Positions 1-7,584 of a stretch of 13,002 nt of DNA are shown here, piece after piece (within the stretch, counting starts at the first letter, position 1; each line of letters starts with the position of its first letter). The translations under genes were made by a program, and so were the position numbers. The notes under the pieces were generated by a model. The model was not told the DNA's origin. It did no database searches and was given only the letters and a program-made list of their open reading frames with translations. Source of the stretch: Bacillota bacterium (lineage in GTDB: Bacteria; Bacillota; Clostridia; Peptostreptococcales; Anaerovoracaceae); NCBI GenBank assembly GCA_017534025.1, contig JAFWDF010000004.1, forward strand, positions 1-13,002. The letters run 5' to 3'.

Positions 1-1
1 T

Positions 2-1300
2 ATGTTCGGGGAAGCCTGCCGGCTGATCCTGGAACCGCCGGCTGAAAAAGAAGGCAAGGCGGTGTCCTCGTTTCAGGCACTGATCGTCTCCACTGCGTCC
101 CGTGTCGGTACCGGCAACATCGTCGGCGTATCCACCGCCATCTGTTTCGGCGGACCGGGCGCCTGTTTCTGGATGTGGCTCATGTGTATCATCGGCGCGG
201 CATCCGCATTCTTTGAAAGTACGCTGGCGCAGGTTTACAAACGGCGGCATCCGGACGGATCCTACTACGGCGGTCCTGCCTACTATATCGAAAAGGCTCT
301 GAAACTGCCGATTTTCTCGATTCTGTTCTCCATTTTCCTGATCGCGACCTACGCATTCGGGTTTAACATGCTGGCCTCCTACAATCTGCAGTCCACTTTC
401 GCGGCCTACAGCTTCTACAATTCCTGGACGCCGGCCATTATCGGCCTGATCCTTGCCGTTCTCGTCGGCTACTGCCTGTTCGGCGGCGGCAAGCGGATTG
501 TCCACATTACATCCGTTCTGGTTCCGGTCATGGGTATCGGTTATGTAATCGTCGCACTGATTGTCATTATCGCGCACATTACACATATTCCGGCCATGTT
601 CGTGGAAATCTTCCGCAGCGCGTTTGATTTCCAGGCTATTTTCGGCGGCTTTGCCGGATCCTGTGTAGTATACGGTATCAAGAGAGGTCTGTTCTCCAAC
701 GAAGCCGGTGTCGGTTCCGCTCCGAACGCCTCCGCCTCTGCGGCAGTTTCCCACCCGGCGAAGCAGGGTCTGGTGCAGACAGTATCTGTATATATCGACA
801 CCATGCTGCTCTGTACCGCTACAGCTCTCATGTGCCTGGCTTCCGGCGTAGATTACAATGCAGAAGTTGCCGGTGCGCCTTACGTGCAGAACGCCATGGC
901 AACCGTATTCGGCCACCTCGGCCCGATCTTCATCACCGTGGCCATGATCCTGTTCGCGTTCACCACCCTGCTGGGCAACCTGTATTATTGTGATAATGCC
1001 CTGGCTTACCTGAACCACAAGACCATGCCATCCAGAAAATTCATGAATATCTTCTATATTTTCTGTGTTGTCGCGATTTTCATCGGCGCCCTGATTCCAA
1101 TGGATGCTGCCTGGGCGATCGCAGACATCACCATGGCCGGCATGACGCTGATTAATATTCCGGCCTGCCTGGTGCTCTCCGGAATTGTCCTGAAGGTTCT
1201 TCGCGACTATGAAGAAAAGAAGCGCAAGGGCGCAGATCCTGAGTTTTCCATTTCTGATATTGAACTGGCAGATACCGAAGATATTACCTGCTGGGATTAA
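2..1300 (+). CDS. Sodium:alanine/glycine symporter (AGCS family), 5'-partial
   Basis: This is a membrane carrier of the AGCS (amino acid carrier protein) family, which imports small neutral amino acids such as alanine or glycine with Na+. The family core is visible: SSFQALIVSTASRVGTGNIV, then GGPGACFWMW, then FFESTLAQVYK and GGPAYYIEKAL. A further conserved stretch, RGLFSNEAGVGSAPNASA, lies near the middle. Many hydrophobic helices follow, up to a charged cytoplasmic tail (EEKKRKGADPEF). The visible 432 residues start where family members already have roughly 50 residues of N-terminus, so the ATG at position 2 is probably internal and the true start lies left of the window. It ends in TAA and is followed by a hairpin at 1331 and a terminator at 1462. 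The family assignment is firm; the exact substrate is not visible. Confidence 0.93.
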   Translation: MFGEACRLILEPPAEKEGKAVSSFQALIVSTASRVGTGNIVGVSTAICFGGPGACFWMWLMCIIGAASAFFESTLAQVYKRRHPDGSYYGGPAYYIEKALKLPIFSILFSIFLIATYAFGFNMLASYNLQSTFAAYSFYNSWTPAIIGLILAVLVGYCLFGGGKRIVHITSVLVPVMGIGYVIVALIVIIAHITHIPAMFVEIFRSAFDFQAIFGGFAGSCVVYGIKRGLFSNEAGVGSAPNASASAAVSHPAKQGLVQTVSVYIDTMLLCTATALMCLASGVDYNAEVAGAPYVQNAMATVFGHLGPIFITVAMILFAFTTLLGNLYYCDNALAYLNHKTMPSRKFMNIFYIFCVVAIFIGALIPMDAAWAIADITMAGMTLINIPACLVLSGIVLKVLRDYEEKKRKGADPEFSISDIELADTEDITCWD

Positions 1301-1330
1301 TTGCCGGGCAAACTGCGGTTTAGAAAGATG

Positions 1331-1355
1331 GATTGTCCGGCAGCGCCGGACAATC
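1331..1355. other. Perfect 11-bp inverted repeat downstream of the symporter
   Basis: GATTGTCCGGC (1331-1341) and GCCGGACAATC (1345-1355) are exact reverse complements around a 3-nt loop. No T-run follows on the + strand, so it is not a complete intrinsic terminator. It may protect the 3' end of the symporter mRNA or work together with the terminator at 1462. That role is inference. Confidence 0.6.
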
Positions 1356-1461
1356 AACCGCCCCGGGATTGAAATTGTCCAGCACGGCAGTTCGCAGAGC
1401 AGAACAGGATAAGCTTTCGGATTATGCCTGAAAAGCAAGATTCACAGATTTTAAAAAAATA

Positions 1462-1529
1462 ACCCACGGAACGGCTCCCGGCAGCGCCTCTTTCGCACGC
1501 CGGACTTGCCATCCGTGGGTCTTCTTTTT
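1462..1529. terminator. Bidirectional terminator between symporter gene and asd
   Basis: ACCCACGGA (1462-1470) pairs with TCCGTGGGT (1512-1520), enclosing a 41-nt GC-rich loop that can fold further. On the + strand the stem is followed by CTTCTTTTT, and on the - strand by TTATTTTTTT. It therefore fits termination of both the + strand symporter transcript and the - strand asd transcript. Confidence 0.75.
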
Positions 1530-1569
1530 GTATTATGATGTTTCTGCCCGCCCCAGCGGGCAGCTGCGG

Positions 1570-2667
1570 CTACTTCTTTGCGATATAGCCCAGTGCTGTC
1601 AGGGATTCTGCGCAGAGTACCGCGCCGCCGGCTGCGCCGCGAACAGTATTGTGCGCCAGACCGATAAATTTGAAGTCATACATATGATCTTCGCGGAGAC
1701 GGCCAATGGAAACGCCCATGCCGTTCTCGTAATCCACATCCGCCTTGACCTGCGGACGGTTTTCTTCTTCAAGATACTGGATAAACTGCTTCGGTGCGCT
1801 AGGCAGTTCCTTCTCCTGCGGCAGACCGCGGAAGTTCACCAGCTTTTCGATCAGCTGTTCCTTAGTCGGCTTTTTCTTGAAGTTTACAAATACTGCAGCG
1901 GTGTGGCCGTTCAGAACCGGTACACGCACGCACTGGCAGGTGATCTTAGGTTCTTCCGCATTGACAATCTGATCGCCTTCGATGTGGCCGAAGATCTTCA
2001 GAGGTTCCTTTTCGCTCTTTTCTTCTTCACCGCCGATGTACGGAATGATATTCTCGATCATTTCCGGCCATTCCTTAAAGGTTTTGCCGGCACCGGAGAT
2101 CGCCTGATAAGTCGTGATAACGGCTTCCGTCGGTTCGAATTCCGCCCATGCCGCAAAAGCAGGAGCATACGCCTGGATGGAGCAGTTCGGCTTAACCGCG
2201 ATAAAGCCCTTTTCCGTGCCCAGTCTCTTCTTCTGCGCTGCAATGATGTCAAAGTGCTCCGCATTGATTTCAGGAACTACCATCGGCACGTCCGGTGTCC
2301 AGCGGTGTGCACTGTTATTGGAAACTACCGGAGTTTCCGTCTTGGCATAGGCTTCTTCAATCGCCCGGATTTCTTCTTTGGACATATCCACCGCGGAGAA
2401 AACAAAATCTACTTCCGCAGCGACTTTTTCCACTTCATTAACATTCATGATCACGATATCTTTTACCGCGTCAGGAATCGGGGTGTCCATTTTCCAGCGG
2501 CCGCCTACGGCTTCACTGTATTTTTTGCCTGCGCTTCTTGCACTGGCCGCCAGCACGACCACTTCATACCACGGATGCTGATCCAGAAGTGTGATAAAAC
2601 GCTGTCCGACCATGCCGGTAGCGCCCAGGATTCCAACCTTTAACTTTTCATTTACATTTGCTGACAT
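1570..2667 (-). CDS. asd: Aspartate-semialdehyde dehydrogenase
   Basis: This enzyme reduces aspartyl phosphate to aspartate semialdehyde with NADPH in the cytosol, the branch-point step toward lysine/diaminopimelate, threonine and methionine. The 365-residue protein has an N-terminal Rossmann motif GATGMVG (residues 15-21), the catalytic cysteine in KPNCSIQ (Cys162), a conserved SGAGKTFKEW segment (191-200) and the catalytic histidine in RVPVLNGH (His255). The KPNCS and SGAGKTF motifs resemble the archaeal/fungal-type branch rather than the E. coli type. I chose the ATG at 2667 because AGGAGGAG (2677-2684) lies just upstream and the Rossmann motif follows at the normal distance. The frame stays open to 2844, but that extension has no family-like sequence. 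The gene stands alone, convergent with the symporter and divergent from the TRIC-type gene. Confidence 0.95.
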   Translation of the reverse strand: MSANVNEKLKVGILGATGMVGQRFITLLDQHPWYEVVVLAASARSAGKKYSEAVGGRWKMDTPIPDAVKDIVIMNVNEVEKVAAEVDFVFSAVDMSKEEIRAIEEAYAKTETPVVSNNSAHRWTPDVPMVVPEINAEHFDIIAAQKKRLGTEKGFIAVKPNCSIQAYAPAFAAWAEFEPTEAVITTYQAISGAGKTFKEWPEMIENIIPYIGGEEEKSEKEPLKIFGHIEGDQIVNAEEPKITCQCVRVPVLNGHTAAVFVNFKKKPTKEQLIEKLVNFRGLPQEKELPSAPKQFIQYLEEENRPQVKADVDYENGMGVSIGRLREDHMYDFKFIGLAHNTVRGAAGGAVLCAESLTALGYIAKK

Positions 2668-2957
2668 TGAACTATTCTCCTCCTCTTCATTAATGAAGCT
2701 GAAAATGAAGCCGCTCCCGCCGGGCATACGGCTCCGGTAATTTATTAGACCTATGATACCATAAAATACCCGGTTTTGTTCCCAAAACCTTGAAAAAATG
2801 CAGTTCTTATACAATTCCCGCTGCCTCGCCCGTGAATCCTGCATTTCCGCAGTCGTTTTTCCCGAAAAACACCTTGCATCTTCCTTCCGGATGCGATAAT
2901 ATAGTCAGCTGTTGCGTAATACCGTCTCTCTTAGAAACAGAAAAATGAGGAACTCTG
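2668..2957. promoter_or_regulatory. Divergent promoter region between asd and the TRIC-family gene
   Basis: These 290 bases hold no convincing gene. For the + strand gene, GATAAT (2895-2900) is a good -10 and TTGCAT (2874-2879) a possible -35, but the spacer is only 15 bp; the overlapping TAATAT (2897-2902) gives 17 bp. For asd, an AT-rich stretch near 2750-2775 with TTGGGA and TATGGT on the - strand is a weak candidate. The asd leader is only about 90 nt and can form a small GC-rich hairpin near 2709-2735. I see no lysine riboswitch or T-box features. Confidence 0.35.
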
Positions 2958-3707
2958 ATGTTTTTTGATATTATAACTGTCCTGCAGATTGCAGGCATTA
3001 TTGTAGCCGCTATTTCCGGCGTAATGGTTGCCGGCGAACGGCATCTCGATCTGTTCGGGGCCCTTGTGCTCGGATGTGTCACCGCAATCGGCGGCGGCAT
3101 AATGCGGGACATTCTTCTGGGAATCACGCCGCCCCAAATGTTCCGGACACCCGGATATGTACTGCTGGCCCTGGTTGTTTCCATGATCACCGCGGCGATT
3201 CTATATCATAACAAAAGAATGTATCTGCGGAACAGCCGGCAGCTGGCGGCTGAAGCTGCCGCTGCTGCAGGCTCAGGCGGCGCAGCAGAAGATATACAAG
3301 GCGGCACTGACACTGGCGCCGCTGCAGCGCCGGAACCGGATATTCCGCCGGTCTACGATTTCATTCTGAATGCTGCGGACAGCATGGGGCTCGCCGTGTT
3401 CGCCATTTCCGGCGTGCAAACGGTCTTCAAATGCGGATATGAACACAGCTTCTGCCTGGCCATGTTCATCGGTCTGATCACCGCCGTCGGCGGCGGTGTG
3501 CTCCGGGACATTCTGGCCGGCAAAACGCCGGTCATCCTGCGGAAACGCATTTACGCCCTGGCGGCTCTGGCCGGCTGCCTTCTTTACTATCTCTGCTTCA
3601 ACATGGCCGGCATGGGCGTCATTATCTCGAGCGTCATCAGTATCGTGTTCATGGTAATTATCCGAAGCCTTTCCTACATATTCAAATGGAATATGCCTTC
3701 CCTGTAA
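2958..3707 (+). CDS. TRIC/UPF0126-family membrane protein (putative cation channel)
   Basis: This is a small polytopic membrane protein of the UPF0126 (YicG/YadS) family, whose relatives include bacterial trimeric intracellular cation (TRIC) channels. The family's internal duplication is clear: repeat one has DLFGALVLGCVTAIGGG followed by MRD (residues 31-51), and repeat two has FIGLITAVGGGVLRDILAG (170-188). Each half has about three hydrophobic helices. The halves are joined by an unusually long Ala/Gly/Pro-rich linker (about residues 95-130) that looks low in complexity and cytosolic or exposed. The protein is 249 residues, somewhat longer than the roughly 200-220 usual for the family because of this linker. 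GAGGAA lies five bases before the ATG. It is monocistronic, with its own terminator. The ion transported is not visible. Confidence 0.88.
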   Translation: MFFDIITVLQIAGIIVAAISGVMVAGERHLDLFGALVLGCVTAIGGGIMRDILLGITPPQMFRTPGYVLLALVVSMITAAILYHNKRMYLRNSRQLAAEAAAAAGSGGAAEDIQGGTDTGAAAAPEPDIPPVYDFILNAADSMGLAVFAISGVQTVFKCGYEHSFCLAMFIGLITAVGGGVLRDILAGKTPVILRKRIYALAALAGCLLYYLCFNMAGMGVIISSVISIVFMVIIRSLSYIFKWNMPSL

Positions 3708-3712
3708 AATCA

Positions 3713-3746
3713 AAGATCCCGGCTCCTATGCGCCGGGATCTTTTTT
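3713..3746. terminator. Intrinsic terminator after the TRIC-family gene
   Basis: AAGATCCCGGC (3713-3723) pairs perfectly with GCCGGGATCTT (3732-3742) around an 8-nt loop and is followed by a run of T's (3741-3746). It begins only six bases after the + strand stop codon. The A-rich left side means it can also stop the - strand protease transcript, whose stop codon is at 3782. Confidence 0.9.
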
Positions 3747-3781
3747 ACATCCATTCGATTATATTTTGTTTTAATCCGCAG

Positions 3782-5089
3782 TTATTTCCATGCTGCGCCA
3801 TACCAGGCGATGCGCTCGTCCCGCCAGCCCAGGCTGACCAGATAGTCCCGTTCCTCCTGCGACCGGGTATAATGATGCGCTCCGGAGCCGCCGGTCTGGT
3901 AGGCATTCGGATTGTACAGACGGTATAATGCTTCCCCGCCCGATTCACCGGTCTCCCAGGAATTCCAGCAAACACCTTCATACCGCCATCCGGCAGCCAC
4001 CAGCTCGTCCCGCTCTCCAGCGGAAAGTGTGTAATGATGATCGCCGGCATAGGCATTATACAATCGATACACCGGCTTCGACGACGTCACCGGGGCATTC
4101 CACGCGATACCTTCGTAATTCCAGCCTTCTCCGACCAGATTATCCCGCTCCTCTTCGGATCCGGTATAGAAATGCTCCCCGCTGTTCGGATTATACAGGC
4201 GGAACATCGGCACGGTTTCCACCGGAAAAGCGCTCCGCTCGATCCACGTTTCCCCGCAGACCGTGCAGAAATACAGCGCTGCGCCGGTGACCTTGCCATT
4301 TTTATCATATAAATCCCTGCCGCCGTCCCAGCTGTGCTCGCCGGTGGCCGGTACCACATTCGTGCGTGTCTCATGACCGCAGACAGAGCAGACCTGTTTT
4401 GTATAACCATCGGTTCCGCAGGTCGCCGGCACATTCACCGGATCGCCTTCATAGGAATGACTCCGGTACGTAAATGCAATTTCGACCGGCGCATTGGCCC
4501 AGTGCGAATCATTACCGTCATTCACCGCCATCCGGAATCCATTGTTTGATCCGTCCGCCCCAATGTCCTGTCCGTCGATATTCCATGCGAGCATCGTCTC
4601 CTGGAACCAGGTAACCGGATAGTATTTCGTCTCCCCGGCTGCAGTAGTAACCGTGATCTGCCGCACACAGCGGCTTCCGTTCCCGTACTTTTCCACAAGG
4701 TCTTTAATGAACACGCCCTCTACCCGGCGGTCATAATAGCTGGAATTATTCGGCCAGTAGAACAGATAGGCTGTTTTCCCCAGCCGTTTCAATTCGGTAA
4801 GGGAAATGTTGCTGCCCGCGATCTTCAAAGTCGGATCGCCGGAAGGAACCGGCTGTCCGGCGCCGCAGCGCGTACACAATCCGTCCGTCCCGTAGTCATG
4901 CCCAAGTGCCGGAATGGCCGCCGCCTTTCCGTTCACGACAGCCTCCCCTTCATCCGTGCAGGACGGAGACCGCGAAACATATCCGTCCAGCATGACCCGG
5001 ACCACGTTCACGCCATCCTCCAGCTTCGAAGCCGGAACATTATCCAGCGTAAAGGAACCCTCTGCCGCCGGCAGGCCGGTCACGCTCAC
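3782..5089 (-). CDS. C-terminal part of the frameshifted subtilase: CxxC modules and DUF5648-type repeats
   Basis: This is the out-of-frame 3' part of the protease gene at 5086-6888. In-frame sequence continues upstream of the GTG at 5089 (SANGSYPTGDGSYSYSVSVT) and completes the Ig-like domain begun in the other frame, so the GTG is probably not a natural start even though it overlaps the upstream stop as GTGA. Within the 435 residues are a short ALGHDYGTDGLCTRCG module (61-76), a mixed globular domain with LKIAGSNISLTEL and GVFIKDLVEKYG (88-206), two more CxxC modules (Cys234/237 and Cys275/278), and three C-terminal repeats of the type YRLYNPNSGEHFYT...ERDxLVxxGWxYEGIAW (about 295-330, 340-375, 388-430). 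These repeats match the DUF5648 pattern, common at the C-termini of secreted enzymes. No membrane anchor or LPxTG motif is visible. Confidence 0.8.
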   Translation of the reverse strand: MSVTGLPAAEGSFTLDNVPASKLEDGVNVVRVMLDGYVSRSPSCTDEGEAVVNGKAAAIPALGHDYGTDGLCTRCGAGQPVPSGDPTLKIAGSNISLTELKRLGKTAYLFYWPNNSSYYDRRVEGVFIKDLVEKYGNGSRCVRQITVTTAAGETKYYPVTWFQETMLAWNIDGQDIGADGSNNGFRMAVNDGNDSHWANAPVEIAFTYRSHSYEGDPVNVPATCGTDGYTKQVCSVCGHETRTNVVPATGEHSWDGGRDLYDKNGKVTGAALYFCTVCGETWIERSAFPVETVPMFRLYNPNSGEHFYTGSEEERDNLVGEGWNYEGIAWNAPVTSSKPVYRLYNAYAGDHHYTLSAGERDELVAAGWRYEGVCWNSWETGESGGEALYRLYNPNAYQTGGSGAHHYTRSQEERDYLVSLGWRDERIAWYGAAWK

Positions 5090-6888
5090 AGAATATGAAT
5101 AGCTTCCGTCCCCGGTCGGATAACTGCCGTTCGCGGACGGCTCCAGTTTTTCCTTGCATTCTTCTGCAGGGTAACCGCCGCGTCTGTACGGGCATTGCCC
5201 TCCGAATCCTGCACAATAAAGCGGGTCGGGTAAACCTGGCTGCGCAGTGTAATCAGCAGCCGGCTGTCAGACGCCAGCAGCACGGCTGTCCCTTCCTGTT
5301 CCGGATAATTGGCGCCGGTCGAAGCCCGGTAAAGATACTTTTTCCCCAGCGTCAGACTGTATTTGCCGGAGGTATCCGGCTTCACTTCCGCACCGGCCGA
5401 ACCGTCCTCCGCGCAGGCAAAAAGCCGCACAGACGCGCCCGTCAGCGCGGTCCCGTTCTCGTTGCGCACAGTAACCGTCACCTTCGAAGAACCGGTTTTC
5501 TGTGCCAGCAGATAGTCAATCGTTTTTGCAAAATCCAGCCGGCCCCAGCCGAATTCCACATCCTGCCCGTCAATATTGCCGGATGAGCCGGTGGCTGCAG
5601 CTGCCGTATCCTTCAGCAGCTGCCGGAACTGACTGTGCGTCATGCTGTTGTCAATGCCCTTGCAGACCGCCGCCAGCGCTGCTGCCTGCGGCGCCGCAAA
5701 GCTGGTGCCGCTGTCGGTCATATAGGCTTCGGAGCTGTAATAATACGGTCCGATAATGGTTTTGCCCGGCGCAGTTACCCAGAGCTTGTTTTCGTATCCC
5801 TCGCCATTGTCTTTGGAAAGTCTCTGCGAAAAACTCGCCGCCGCGCCGCTCTGGTCCGTGGCGCCGACCCCAATGGCGTACTGGGCCGGATAATTGGCCG
5901 CCGTCGTGCCGGCGTTGCCGGCGGAGCAGATTACAATGATTCCCGCGTCAATGGCCTGGTTCACGGCATTCTGCAGTTCCGTGGAGGAATGGGAGAAGCC
6001 GAGGCTCATATTCAGGACGCTGATATTCGTGCCATTTTTCCCGGAAGATGAATCAAACGTTTGCTTCTGGGAAACCGCGTAATTAATGGCACTGGTAATG
6101 GTTGAAAGGCTCGTGTTGCCCCGGTCGAATACCCGGAGCGGCAGGATCTTCACATGATCCGCGATCCCGGCAATCCCCGCGGCATTGTCTCTGCTCGCAG
6201 CAATAATGCCGGCGATCAGCGTGCCGTGTCCCAAAGCGTCCCTGGCATCGGTGGTACCGGAAAGGAAGGTCTGTCCCTCCAGCAGGGTGCCGGAGGCAAA
6301 ATCCTCGTGTTCCGGGTTGATGCCGGAATCGATCACCGCTACGATGACGTCGTCATTACCGGCATTTCCGTCATAATCCATATCTGCCGCGGTGTCCCGG
6401 TCCTGCCCTTCCAGACCCAGTTCCCAGGCACTGCCGGCATGAATGTCCTCCAGGTTCCACTGGGCACCGGACTGATAGTACGGATCATCCGCCTCCGGGT
6501 CCGGGACAGCCTCGGCGTCCTGCAGGTATACCGTATAGTTTGGTTCAATGTATTCGATATCTTCTTCCGGAACAAAATCCAGAATCTGATCAAGGGTTTC
6601 CGCTGTATAGGTGCCGTCCGTGAACGGAACGGTTTCCACACCTTCCGGCAGCGCGTCGTCCAGAAGCTCCGCGCTGTCCTCCAGGTGGAACAGAAAGCCG
6701 TCCGCGTCCGCCTCTTCCGGACAGACGACGGTCGAGTGGAGTTCCCCCCGGATATCCGACGGTTTCACTTGCCACGCTGCTTCATCCGCACGTTCTGCGA
6801 AGACCGGCAGACCGGTCAGCGGAATACTGCAGAAGAGCATTGCGGGCACCATGACGCCCGTCAGTATTTTTCTCCATCTTTGCTTCAT
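5086..6888 (-). CDS. Secreted subtilisin-like serine protease (peptidase S8), N-terminal catalytic part
   Basis: This is an exported S8 protease. Residues 1-31 form a signal peptide (KQRWRKILTG, a hydrophobic core, then PVFA). Residues 40-125 look like an inhibitory propeptide, with EEDIEYIEPNYTVYL at its end. The catalytic domain (about 140-460) has Asp187 in AVIDSGIN, His221 in GHGTLIAG, the oxyanion Asn325 in SAGNAG and Ser396 in DSGTSFAAP, so the triad is complete. Two Ig/Cna-B-like segments follow (about 468-550 and 554 onward), the second cut by the frame break. The last 20 residues are out of frame. GGAGGC precedes the ATG, and the stop codon of the membrane-protein gene is only two bases upstream, so the genes are probably co-transcribed and translationally coupled. 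The substrate is unknown. Confidence 0.9.
   Translation of the reverse strand: MKQRWRKILTGVMVPAMLFCSIPLTGLPVFAERADEAAWQVKPSDIRGELHSTVVCPEEADADGFLFHLEDSAELLDDALPEGVETVPFTDGTYTAETLDQILDFVPEEDIEYIEPNYTVYLQDAEAVPDPEADDPYYQSGAQWNLEDIHAGSAWELGLEGQDRDTAADMDYDGNAGNDDVIVAVIDSGINPEHEDFASGTLLEGQTFLSGTTDARDALGHGTLIAGIIAASRDNAAGIAGIADHVKILPLRVFDRGNTSLSTITSAINYAVSQKQTFDSSSGKNGTNISVLNMSLGFSHSSTELQNAVNQAIDAGIIVICSAGNAGTTAANYPAQYAIGVGATDQSGAAASFSQRLSKDNGEGYENKLWVTAPGKTIIGPYYYSSEAYMTDSGTSFAAPQAAALAAVCKGIDNSMTHSQFRQLLKDTAAAATGSSGNIDGQDVEFGWGRLDFAKTIDYLLAQKTGSSKVTVTVRNENGTALTGASVRLFACAEDGSAGAEVKPDTSGKYSLTLGKKYLYRASTGANYPEQEGTAVLLASDSRLLITLRSQVYPTRFIVQDSEGNARTDAAVTLQKNARKNWSRPRTAVIRPGTEAIHIL
5147..5151 (-). other. 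Frame break (-1) at a run of five A's inside the protease gene
   Basis: On the - strand the catalytic frame reads AGG AAA AAC TGG and stops 20 codons later with a non-family tail. Adding one A (six instead of five) gives AGG AAA AAA CTG GAG CCG. This joins the two frames into one continuous Ig-like domain (RKKLEPSANGSYPTGDGSYS) and one protein of about 1,035 residues. Possible causes are a sequencing or assembly error in a homopolymer, a true inactivating or phase-variable deletion, or programmed slippage. The local heptamer G AAA AAC is not a canonical X XXY YYZ slippery site. Confidence 0.75.
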
Positions 6889-6890
6889 TC

Positions 6891-7496
6891 TTATGCCTCC
6901 TGTCCGGCAGACGGTTCCTTCGGTGATTCCTCAGCCGGTTCCTGTGACGTTTCCTGCGGTATTTCCCGTGCTGGTTCCTTCTCCGGTTCCTGCGCCGGTT
7001 CTTCTATGGCCGGCACTTCTGCCTGCTCCAGAGCCTCGTCAGCATGTGTTCCTGCTTCCATGGCAGCCTCCATCTGCTTGCGTTCCCGACGGCCTGCAAA
7101 GAGCAGTCCCAGTACTTCCACCAGCGCAATGCCGGCAATAATCAGGGACAGGATCCGCACGGCCGGCAGCATGGTCGTATGGCAGCGCATGCTGGTACTG
7201 GTGCAGAGCGGAATAAGATAGCCCGGCAGAAGTATATTCAGAAGAGCCGTCGGAATCATGGCCAGCGCAATACCCTTCTTGGTATTCGTGCTGCGTACCA
7301 GAATCAGCATCACGGCCATTACAATTAACAGCAGCGACACCCCGATGACCGCCTGGGTCGCCCAGCGGCAATTCATCCATGAGCCGTTGTCCCGTTTGCT
7401 GCAGCCGGCGAAAAATGTTTTCAGGCCGAGCACCTGGATTATACTGACCACCAGCAAAACCAGACCGACCAGATTTGCGATTTTATACTTTCTCAT
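6891..7496 (-). CDS. DUF4418-like four-helix membrane protein with a Pro/Glu-rich tail
   Basis: This is a 201-residue membrane protein with hydrophobic helices near residues 7-29, 46-67, 75-95 and 112-135. The segment GYLIPLCTSTSMRCHTTMLP (92-111), with paired cysteines (Cys98 and Cys105), matches the pattern I associate with DUF4418 proteins, which are often found beside FtsX-type ABC transporters. No such transporter is visible here. The tail from about 138 is basic and then strongly Glu/Pro-rich with repeated EPA/EPE units (about 160-201), probably unstructured. I placed the start at the ATG at 7496 because AGGAGGA lies four bases upstream; the open frame extends to 7655 but runs through non-membrane sequence and the intergenic hairpin. 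It sits between the lipoprotein gene (87-bp gap) and the protease gene (2-bp gap). Function is not established. Confidence 0.75.
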   Translation of the reverse strand: MRKYKIANLVGLVLLVVSIIQVLGLKTFFAGCSKRDNGSWMNCRWATQAVIGVSLLLIVMAVMLILVRSTNTKKGIALAMIPTALLNILLPGYLIPLCTSTSMRCHTTMLPAVRILSLIIAGIALVEVLGLLFAGRRERKQMEAAMEAGTHADEALEQAEVPAIEEPAQEPEKEPAREIPQETSQEPAEESPKEPSAGQEA

Positions 7497-7518
7497 AATG
7501 TCCTCCTGATTTGTACCT

Positions 7519-7540
7519 CCGCCTCCGCACCGGAAGGCGG
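7519..7540. other. Stem-loop in the gap between the lipoprotein and DUF4418-like genes
   Basis: CCGCCT (7519-7524) pairs with AGGCGG (7535-7540) across a 10-nt loop. No T-run follows, so it is unlikely to terminate fully. It could be an mRNA processing or attenuation structure that lets the lipoprotein be made at a different level from the downstream genes. This is inference. Confidence 0.35.
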
Positions 7541-7584
7541 AACATTTCTCCCGTTCCCGGCACAGCAATCTTTGCGAATCGTAC

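Noticed and set aside
1364..1376. 13-base word CGGGATTGAAATT shared with 11042-11054
   Set aside because: The second copy is part of a promoter -35 region; the first has no -10 at the right distance. It is likely coincidence.
1528..2643. 371-codon open frame on the + strand opposite asd
   Set aside because: It lies entirely antisense to a well-supported asd gene with all catalytic motifs; its translation is low in plausible protein features and it lacks an RBS.
2668..2760. Lysine riboswitch or T-box ahead of asd
   Set aside because: The leader is only about 90 nt, and I see no lysine-aptamer or T-box core sequence and no terminator/antiterminator pair.
5087..5089. GTG start for a separate C-terminal protein, coupled through the GTGA overlap
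   Set aside because: In-frame sequence upstream continues an Ig-like domain, the RBS is weak and there is no signal peptide, so a frame break in one gene explains it better.
6154..7221. 355-codon and overlapping 176-codon + strand frames
   Set aside because: They are antisense to the protease and DUF4418-like genes. Their Ser/Pro/Arg-rich translations are the expected mirror of GC-rich coding DNA.
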